Both the position numbers and the translations under genes were made by a program. A DNA stretch of 19,863 bases from Chloroflexota bacterium (lineage in GTDB: Bacteria; Chloroflexota; Limnocylindria; Limnocylindrales; CSP1-4), in contig JAKAMV010000074.1 of the NCBI GenBank assembly GCA_021812735.1, positions 1 through 19,863 of the forward strand, written 5' to 3'. This document shows positions 13,014 through 19,863 of this stretch, one piece after another; the stretch's first letter is position 1, and each line of letters opens with the position of its first letter. The notes below the pieces were generated by a model. That model saw only the letters and a program-made list of their open reading frames with translations, had not been told where the DNA came from and ran no database searches.

Positions 13014-13763
13014 GTGGCCGACACCCTGATCGCTCGCGCGGCTCGTGGGCGGCATCGCCAGCTCGCGCATCGGCTGGCCGGGGACCTGCGGTCGGCCCGC
13101 CTGGATCGCGGCGTCTCCCAGCGAGCGCTTGCGGCCGCCGCGGGGATCGACCAGTCGGTCCTCTCGCAGATCGAGGGCGGCAGGCGCGAGCCGTCGCTCG
13201 CGGTGCTCACGGCCATCGCCACCGCGCTCGGCATGGAGCCCAGCCTCAGGCTGTTCCCGACGGTGGGGCCGCGGATCCACGACCGCGTGTCGGCGCCCAT
13301 CACGGATGCCCTGCTCGGCCTGGCGCATCGTCGCTGGGCGCCCCGGCTGGAGGTCTCCGTCCTGGCGCCGGCGAAGGGCGTGATCGATGTCGTGCTCAGC
13401 GACCGGCACGCGAGCGACGTCGTCGCCACCGAGGTCCAGGGCCAGCTGCGGCGCGTCGAGCAGCAGCTCCGCTGGGCGAGCCTGAAGGCGGACAGCCTCC
13501 CGTCGGCGAGGGGCTGGCCGTGGACGAGCGGGTCCCCGCGCATCGGGCGACTGCTGGTTCTGCGCTCCACCGCAGAGACACGCGCCCTCGTCAGCGGCCT
13601 GCCGGACCTCTTCCGGGCCGCCTACCCCGCCGCCGAAGCCGATGCCTACCGCGCCCTGACGAGCCCCGATGCGCCGTGGCCGGGAAACGCCATGCTCTGG
13701 GCGGAGGTCGCCGGCAACCGAGCGCGCGTGTTTGACGGACCGCCGCGCGGCGTGGTGCGGTGA
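13014..13763 (+). CDS. XRE-type HTH protein with possible PD-(D/E)XK-like domain
   Basis: Residues 22-77 form a Cro/C1-type helix-turn-helix (GVSQRALAAAAGIDQSVLSQIEGG), so the protein binds DNA. The C-terminal 150 residues resemble a domain seen in many actinobacterial and chloroflexal HTH proteins. GVIDVVLSD (Asp125) followed by VATEVQGQLRRVEQQLRW (Glu140, Gln142) has the spacing of a PD-(D/E)XK core with Gln for Lys. This fold assignment is inference, and the domain may be a non-catalytic effector domain. The GTG at 13014 is taken as the start because the frame opens there; there is no clear ribosome site. A GATAAG (12974-12979) upstream could be part of a -10. Three identical dyads lie within 230 bp upstream, which suggests autoregulation. 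It converges on the crotonase gene. Confidence 0.75.
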   Translation: MADTLIARAARGRHRQLAHRLAGDLRSARLDRGVSQRALAAAAGIDQSVLSQIEGGRREPSLAVLTAIATALGMEPSLRLFPTVGPRIHDRVSAPITDALLGLAHRRWAPRLEVSVLAPAKGVIDVVLSDRHASDVVATEVQGQLRRVEQQLRWASLKADSLPSARGWPWTSGSPRIGRLLVLRSTAETRALVSGLPDLFRAAYPAAEADAYRALTSPDAPWPGNAMLWAEVAGNRARVFDGPPRGVVR

Positions 13764-13783
13764 GCCGTCGGCCCACCATCGCG

Positions 13784-13796
13784 GCGCGGGGCGCCA
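13784..13796. terminator. GGCGC-GGG-GCGCC hairpin between convergent genes
   Basis: A 5-bp GC stem with a 3-nt loop in the 50-bp gap between the XRE-type gene stop and the crotonase stop. It is a weak candidate for a shared 3'-end structure and has no T-tract. Confidence 0.25.
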
Positions 13797-13813
13797 CGCC
13801 GGCCCAAGCGGCT

Positions 13814-14605
13814 CTACCGGCCCTCGAACCGCGGCGGCCGCTTCTCGACGAAGGCCCGGAACCCCTCGCGCCGGTCGGCGGAGCGGAGCACCACGTCGTA
13901 CATGGCGTCCTCGGCGGCCTGGCCGTCGCGCAGGGACGCGTGGGCGGCTCCGATGGCGTGCTTCGCCTCGCGCAGCCCGAGCGGAGCGGCGGCGGCCAGC
14001 TCGGTCGCCAGCGAGAGCGCGCCGGCGAACGCTCCCCCGGGCTCGGTCACGCGGGCCACGATCCCCCATGCCTCAGCCTCGGTGCCCGACAGGCGTCGCC
14101 CGGTGAGCACCAGGTCTCGGGCCCGCGGCGCGCCGATCGCCCAGGTCAGCAGCCTGGCGGCCCCGCCGCCCGGGAAGATCCCAACCCGCGGTTCCGGCAG
14201 GCCGAACTGCGCGTCGCGCGCCGCCACGATCAGGTCGCAGGCCAGCGCAAGCTCGAACCCGCCGGCCAGGCAGAAGCCCTCGACCGCAGCGATCGTCGGG
14301 ATCGGCAGCTCCGCGAGCCCGGCGATCAGCGCCACGATCCGCTGGTGCTGGTCGGCGAGCTGCTCGTCGGAGAAGCCCGCCCGCTCGCGCAGGTCCATGC
14401 CGGCGGAGAAGGCGGTGAGCCCGGCACCGCGGAGGACGAGGACGCGCGGCGAGGGCGGCATCGCGGCGGCCCGGACCGCTGTCCCAAGCTCATCGAGCAG
14501 CGCATCGTCGATCGCGTTGCGGACGTCGGGCCGGTTGAGCGTGAGCACGACCACGCCATCGGGCGAGGCTTCCCGGTCGACACGGAGGACGGGCGGCAGG
14601 TGCAT
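13814..14605 (-). CDS. Enoyl-CoA hydratase/isomerase family protein
   Basis: A crotonase-fold protein of 263 residues, acting on CoA thioesters in the cytoplasm. The oxyanion-hole segments are TAFSAGMDL (about 64-72) and LAGGFELALACD (113-124). Both catalytic glutamates of classical hydratases are present: Glu118 in GGFELA and Glu138 in FGLPEPRVGIFPG. That supports hydratase activity rather than the isomerase- or dehalogenase-type relatives, but the acyl substrate cannot be read. The ATG at 14605 has no ribosome site, but TAGCGT lies exactly 6 nt upstream, suggesting a leaderless transcript. It is divergent from the ECF sigma gene and convergent with the HTH gene, so it is probably transcribed alone. 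Confidence 0.9.
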   Translation of the reverse strand: MHLPPVLRVDREASPDGVVVLTLNRPDVRNAIDDALLDELGTAVRAAAMPPSPRVLVLRGAGLTAFSAGMDLRERAGFSDEQLADQHQRIVALIAGLAELPIPTIAAVEGFCLAGGFELALACDLIVAARDAQFGLPEPRVGIFPGGGAARLLTWAIGAPRARDLVLTGRRLSGTEAEAWGIVARVTEPGGAFAGALSLATELAAAAPLGLREAKHAIGAAHASLRDGQAAEDAMYDVVLRSADRREGFRAFVEKRPPRFEGR

Positions 14606-14611
14606 GCCGCG

Positions 14612-14617
14612 ACGCTA
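14612..14617 (-). promoter_or_regulatory. Candidate leaderless promoter -10 (TAGCGT) for the crotonase gene
   Basis: On the minus strand the order is TAGCGT, CGCGGC, ATG: a TAnnnT hexamer 6 nt before the start codon, with no Shine-Dalgarno sequence in between. Confidence 0.4.
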
Positions 14618-14818
14618 GCGCAGGCGCGCAGTCCGTGCGCAGCACGCAGGTCAGGGCGCGGATCGAGACGCCCGACGACGAGGCGGGTCATGATCGCTCC
14701 CGACGGCGGCCGCGGGCGTCCGGCCGCGCGGGACGGCCCGGGCGTCCAATCGATTCGGGTGCGTCCGTCCGTCAGGTGGAGTGACGGCTCCGGAGGGCGG
14801 CCGCGGGACGAGAGGTCG
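14618..14818. other. Divergent intergenic region before the sigma gene
   Basis: No gene is seen. The only AT-rich spot is CAATCGATTCG (14748-14758), containing the palindrome AATCGATT, followed by GTCC/GTCCGTC repeats. An autoregulated ECF promoter often has an AAC-type -35 and a CGTC-type -10; CGTCC is present at 14762 but a convincing -35 is not. A weak GAGAGG ribosome site lies just before the ATG at 14819. Confidence 0.3.
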
Positions 14819-15358
14819 ATGGAGCCGACGGCGATCGACGAGGCAAGGTTCGTGGAGCTGGTCATCGGGGGGCTCAACGAGGCGCACCGGGTGGCGACCT
14901 GGATCCTTGGCGACCCCGCCGCCGCCGAGGACGCCGTCCAGGATGCCGCGGCCCGCGCCTGGGCCGGGCGAACCGGGCTGCGCGACCCCGCTGCGGTCTC
15001 GGCCTGGTTCGGCCGGATCGTGGTCAACACCTGCCGCGACGAGCTGCGCAGGCGGAACAGCCGACCGCGGACCGCGGCCGTGGGCCTTGCGGACGACGTT
15101 GCGGACCCGTCCGTCCGCGATGCCGAGGCCGCCGACCGGGACGAGATCGCCCGGGCGATCCGTCGGCTCAAGCCCGACTTCCAGGTGGTCCTGGCGCTTC
15201 GCTTCGGCGCGGACCTGACGGTGCCGGCGATCGCGGATCGCCTCGGAATCCCGGAGGGGACGGCCAAGACGCGGCTTCGCGACGCCCTTGCGGCGGCGCG
15301 CGTCGCCATCGCGGCCGAGCGGGCCGCGGCGTCCGGGCCGCGGGAGGCGCGACGATGA
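14819..15358 (+). CDS. ECF-family RNA polymerase sigma factor
   Basis: A 179-residue sigma-70 family protein with only regions 2 and 4. Region 2 spans about residues 18-85 (ATWILGDPAAAEDAVQDAAARAW, then AWFGRIVVNTCRDELRRR) and region 4 about 108-165 (IARAIRRLKPDFQVVLALRFGADL and the HTH IADRLGIPEGTAKTRLRDAL). It should direct RNA polymerase to a small set of promoters, often including its own. The ATG at 14819 is chosen because region 2 begins about 20 residues in and GAGAGG lies close upstream; the open frame continues much further 5' but that part is antisense to the crotonase gene. Its stop overlaps the next gene's start as ATGA, so the two are translationally coupled. Confidence 0.93.
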   Translation: MEPTAIDEARFVELVIGGLNEAHRVATWILGDPAAAEDAVQDAAARAWAGRTGLRDPAAVSAWFGRIVVNTCRDELRRRNSRPRTAAVGLADDVADPSVRDAEAADRDEIARAIRRLKPDFQVVLALRFGADLTVPAIADRLGIPEGTAKTRLRDALAAARVAIAAERAAASGPREARR

Positions 15359-17637
15359 CCGACCCGCACGATCCCCTCGACGACCTCGAGCTCACGGCGC
15401 TGCTCCGGCGGCACTATCGCCAGCTGGACCCCGACGCGGCGCCCCCCCGCCTGGCCGCGCGCGTCCGGACGCGCCTCGCGGGCGCCGCTCGGGCGGATGG
15501 CGCGACCGGTGCCCGGGTTCCCCTGACGCCCGTCCGACTGGCCGCCCGTGCCAGCCGCACGCAGGGAGGGCCGACGATCGCGCTGGCGGCCGCGGTCGTC
15601 TTGCTGGCGATCGCGGGGCTGGCGGCCAGCCGCCTCCCCGGCCAGCCCGCGGCAGCGTCGCCCGCGACGGCCCCAGCAGGCCCCTCCGCCACGACGCCGA
15701 CACTGTCGGCCGAAGCCGGCTCGCCCCAGGCATCTGGTCAGCCCGCCGGCAGCACGTCGCCCGAGACGGCCGGGACGGGAGGCACGCAGTCGGCGATGGC
15801 CTTCGCGGACCGCAGCCACGGCATCGTGGTGGGCGCGTATGGCGGTCGGGGCGCCGTCTGGGCCACCTCCGACGAGGGCCAGCACTGGACCGCGGTCGCG
15901 GTCGACGCACCGCCGCTCGACAGCGCGGCGATGGTCGGCGCTCAGGCGTGGGCGAGCGCAAGCTGCGCTGGGACGCCGTCGGGCGCCTGCCAGCCCACGG
16001 TCCTCGAGAGCCCCGACGGCGGGGCGACCTGGTCCGCGGTCTCGTCGGCAGCCGTGACGTCGCTCTCGTTCGTGGACCCGCGCGACGGTTTCGGGATCGG
16101 CCCATCGTCGCCCGCGTCGCTGCACCTGCTCGCGACGACGGACGGCGGGCGCACGTGGGTCCCCGCCCCCGGCCCAACCCCGTGCGAGACGGGGTTCTTC
16201 CCCATCGCGGCGAGCTTCGCCGACGCCCAGCACGGCTGGGTCGCCTGCGGCAGCGGGGAGAGCGCCGTGGGCAGCTCGTCCAAGGAGGTTGTCACCACAG
16301 CCGACGGCGGGAACACCTGGGCGGTTCGGTCGCGCGTCAGCATCGACGGGTCGTCGCCGGTGGGAGCGCTGCCTGCCCTGGGGGTGTTCCGCGGCCTGGA
16401 CATGCTCACCGACGGCAGCGGCCTCTCTTGGACCTGGACCGAGGGCCTGCTCCGGACCACCGATGGCGGCGCCACCTGGGCCCGGCTGCCGCTGGGCACC
16501 GCCGGCGGCGGCGCGCAGTGGCCCGGCGCCGCCATCACCGGCGACGGCATGGTGTTCGCGCTGACGGTCGACGCGGCGTCCCCGGACGGATCGGCCGTGT
16601 TCAGCCTGGGGCTCGACGACGGCCAGACCTGGAAGCCGTACACGCACTTCGGCATGCTGCCCGCGCCGGGCGCCAGCCCGACACCCGAGCCTCCGGCTGC
16701 CCTCCAGCCGGCGCTGCCCGACGCGGTGGCGTTCGCCGACGCCATCCACGGCCTCGCCGTCGGCGGCGACGCGACGACCGCTGACGTGTGGCGCACCGCG
16801 GACGGCGGGGCCACCTGGTCCCTGACGCCGCTCGGCGCGGGCGCGGCCACGGCACTCGCGGTCAGCGGCCAGAGCGCATGGACCGACCTGCTCGCCTGTC
16901 CGCCGGACACGGCGCCGGGCAACCCCGCGTGCACGGGCTCGGTCGAGCGCAGCGATGACCTCGGCGCGACCTGGACTGTGGTGGGGCACGCGAACCTCAT
17001 CTCGATCTCGTTCAGCGATGCCGCCCACGGGTTCGGCGTCGGGTTCGAGCCGCCGTCGGCGAGCGCGGGGACCACAGGCGGCCTGGGCACCGCGATCTAC
17101 GCGACGAGCGACGGCGGCGCCACCTGGGCGCGACTCGCGGACGACCGCCCGTGCGGAAGGTTCGACCCCGTCTCGGTCAGCTTCGTCTCGGCGGACCGGG
17201 GATGGGTCGGCTGCTCCAGCGTGATCGGCGCGGGCTCGGGCCTGAAGGCCGTGATGGAGACGACCGACGGCGGCAGGACCTGGTCGTGGCGGGCGCGGAT
17301 CGACTATCCGGGCGGCCTCAAGGCGATCGGCACCATCACGTCCTCGGACTACCTGCAGACCATCTCCATGGCAGCCGACGGCAGCGGCCTCATCACCGGC
17401 CAGCGCGGGTCCACCATCCGGACCTCCGACGGCGGCCGGACCTGGACCTCGTGCCCACCGGGCCAGTTCGACGCCTACACCACGAGCGGAGCGGCCATCG
17501 TGCCCAGCGGGCCCTGGTACGTCGCCCAGTCGGGCTGGCTGAACGCCACCCTGACCACTATGGAGGGCCGGCTCATGCGCAGCGCGGACCGCGGCGCCTC
17601 GTGGTCCCAGGTGGGCGGCTGGCTGCCGAGCCCGTAG
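15355..17637 (+). CDS. Membrane-anchored Asp-box propeller, putative anti-sigma/sensor
   Basis: The 760-residue protein starts with about 70 cytoplasmic residues (LTALLRRHYRQLDPDAAPPRLAARV), which resemble the N-terminal part of ECF anti-sigma factors but lack the HxxxCxxC zinc motif. One transmembrane helix follows (about 74-92), then a Ser/Thr/Pro/Ala-rich stalk to about 145. The exported part carries about twelve Asp-box motifs of the type (S/T)xDGGxTW, the mark of BNR/YCF48/sortilin-like beta-propellers; some are degenerate (LDDGQTW, SDDLGATW). Twelve boxes would suit one large or two smaller propellers. The start codon overlaps the sigma stop by 4 bp. I infer that it holds the sigma factor inactive and senses something outside the cell; it could instead be only a target of it. 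A 16-bp duplication spans its stop codon. Confidence 0.85.
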   Translation: MTDPHDPLDDLELTALLRRHYRQLDPDAAPPRLAARVRTRLAGAARADGATGARVPLTPVRLAARASRTQGGPTIALAAAVVLLAIAGLAASRLPGQPAAASPATAPAGPSATTPTLSAEAGSPQASGQPAGSTSPETAGTGGTQSAMAFADRSHGIVVGAYGGRGAVWATSDEGQHWTAVAVDAPPLDSAAMVGAQAWASASCAGTPSGACQPTVLESPDGGATWSAVSSAAVTSLSFVDPRDGFGIGPSSPASLHLLATTDGGRTWVPAPGPTPCETGFFPIAASFADAQHGWVACGSGESAVGSSSKEVVTTADGGNTWAVRSRVSIDGSSPVGALPALGVFRGLDMLTDGSGLSWTWTEGLLRTTDGGATWARLPLGTAGGGAQWPGAAITGDGMVFALTVDAASPDGSAVFSLGLDDGQTWKPYTHFGMLPAPGASPTPEPPAALQPALPDAVAFADAIHGLAVGGDATTADVWRTADGGATWSLTPLGAGAATALAVSGQSAWTDLLACPPDTAPGNPACTGSVERSDDLGATWTVVGHANLISISFSDAAHGFGVGFEPPSASAGTTGGLGTAIYATSDGGATWARLADDRPCGRFDPVSVSFVSADRGWVGCSSVIGAGSGLKAVMETTDGGRTWSWRARIDYPGGLKAIGTITSSDYLQTISMAADGSGLITGQRGSTIRTSDGGRTWTSCPPGQFDAYTTSGAAIVPSGPWYVAQSGWLNATLTTMEGRLMRSADRGASWSQVGGWLPSP

Positions 17638-17652
17638 GCTGCCGAGCCCGTA
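17621..17652 (+). repeat. 16-bp perfect tandem duplication across the stop codon
   Basis: GGCTGCCGAGCCCGTA occurs twice head to tail (17621-17636 and 17637-17652), and both copies are followed by G, giving TAG. The first copy encodes the last residues and the stop; the second is entirely downstream. This looks like a recent slippage duplication. A CGCCG-T-CGGCG palindrome (17659-17669) follows in the 37-bp convergent gap. Confidence 0.85.
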
Positions 17653-17674
17653 GGGAGCCGCCGTCGGCGCCAGC

Positions 17675-19638
<1,964 letters not shown>

Positions 19639-19678
19639 GGCATGGCCTCGTGCTTGCGCGTTCTTCTGGAAGCGGACC

Positions 19679-19705
19679 CGGAGACCGATGGATCTTCGGT
19701 CTCCG
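19679..19705. promoter_or_regulatory. 10-bp inverted repeat, candidate Lrp operator or leader hairpin
   Basis: CGGAGACCGA (19679-19688) and TCGGTCTCCG (19696-19705) are perfect complements with a 7-nt centre (TGGATCT). It lies 41 bp upstream of the regulator's GTG. Symmetry, size and position suit autoregulation by the Lrp/AsnC protein; alternatively it is an RNA hairpin in the leader. Confidence 0.5.
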
Positions 19706-19760
19706 CTCGCCTGCATGATGCGCCATTCGGAACAGGCGCCAGTCCGCGCCGACAAGTCCC

Positions 19761-19799
19761 GTCGGCCGGCCCCGTCGGCCGGCCCCGTCGGCGGCCGGC
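19761..19799. repeat. GC-only short tandem repeats
   Basis: GTCGGCCGGCCCC occurs twice in tandem (19761-19773, 19774-19786). A diverged third unit starting GTCGGC follows, then GGCCGGCGC-type units run to about 19816. No gene is seen here. Confidence 0.7.
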
Positions 19800-19833
19800 G
19801 CGGCCGGCGCGGCCGCCTCGCGGGAGCTAGAGC

Positions 19834-19839
19834 TAGGCT
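19834..19839 (+). promoter_or_regulatory. Candidate leaderless promoter -10 (TAGGCT) at the right edge
   Basis: TAGGCT is followed by GGCCGC and then GTG at 19846, the same 6-nt geometry seen before two other starts in this window. It sits in the only AT-containing spot of a GC-rich stretch (GCTAGAGCTAGGCT). Confidence 0.4.
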
Positions 19840-19845
19840 GGCCGC

Positions 19846-19863
19846 GTGGCCGGCGGGTCCAGC
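19846..19863 (+). CDS. Possible start of a plus-strand gene, cut by window edge
   Basis: Six codons from a GTG (VAGSS, continuing) are visible after a promoter-like hexamer. Nothing can be said about the product. The call rests only on the leaderless-promoter geometry and on divergence from the Lrp gene. Confidence 0.25.

Noticed and set aside
14326..17028. A 900-codon open frame on the minus strand across the crotonase, sigma and propeller genes
   Set aside because: It is antisense to genes with clear domain motifs, its translation is Arg/Gly/Ala-rich with no recognisable motif, and it is explained by the third-position GC bias.

Overview
The window is very GC-rich, densely packed bacterial chromosome with the third-position GC bias that creates long shadow reading frames. 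Gene content suggests an aerobic or facultative soil/sediment bacterium. The mix of non-pyrrolysine MttB-type methyltransferases, a MetF-MetV fusion, an ECF sigma factor paired with an Asp-box propeller and apparently leaderless starts fits Chloroflexota (Limnocylindria-like lineages) best, but no phylogenetic marker is present, so this is a weak inference. No tRNA, rRNA, CRISPR array, transposase or phage gene was seen.

Left part (1-5216): an edge-truncated hypF (NiFe-hydrogenase maturation) is preceded on the minus strand by a 170-residue unknown protein, a membrane-anchored unknown protein and a 96-residue basic unknown protein. A DUF1638 gene runs the other way (4458-5216).

Centre (5257-12744): this is a one-carbon/corrinoid module built around a divergent intergenic region (8633-8979). 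To the left, on the minus strand, are a reductive activator of corrinoid proteins (2Fe-2S plus ASKHA) and, 10 bp later, a MetF-MetV fusion (methylenetetrahydrofolate reductase). To the right, on the plus strand, are a corrinoid-binding protein and two different MttB-superfamily methyltransferases. The likely logic is: an N-methylated (quaternary amine) substrate is demethylated by MttB onto the corrinoid protein, the activator rescues oxidised Co(II), and MetF-MetV oxidises the resulting methyl-THF. The usual MtgA-type methylcorrinoid:THF methyltransferase is not in the window. The second MttB homologue or the DUF1638 protein are candidates for missing functions. Strong GC hairpins sit in the gaps between the corrinoid and methyltransferase genes.

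Next (12745-14605): a 269-bp intergenic region carries three copies of a 17-bp dyad, GATGCC-N5-GGCATC, whose centres are 83 and 63 bp apart (close to whole helical turns). They interlock with a 28-nt-arm inverted repeat and lie just upstream of an XRE-type HTH protein with a possible PD-(D/E)XK-like C-terminal domain. A crotonase-family gene follows, convergent with it.

Right part (14819-19863): an ECF sigma factor overlaps by 4 bp a single-pass membrane protein with about 12 Asp-box repeats, presumably its anti-sigma/sensor partner. Converging on it is an Lrp/AsnC regulator plus tyrosine phenol-lyase operon. The lyase keeps the key catalytic and phenol-pocket residues of characterised TPL. 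The window ends with short GC-rich tandem repeats and a promoter-like motif before the first codons of a further plus-strand gene.
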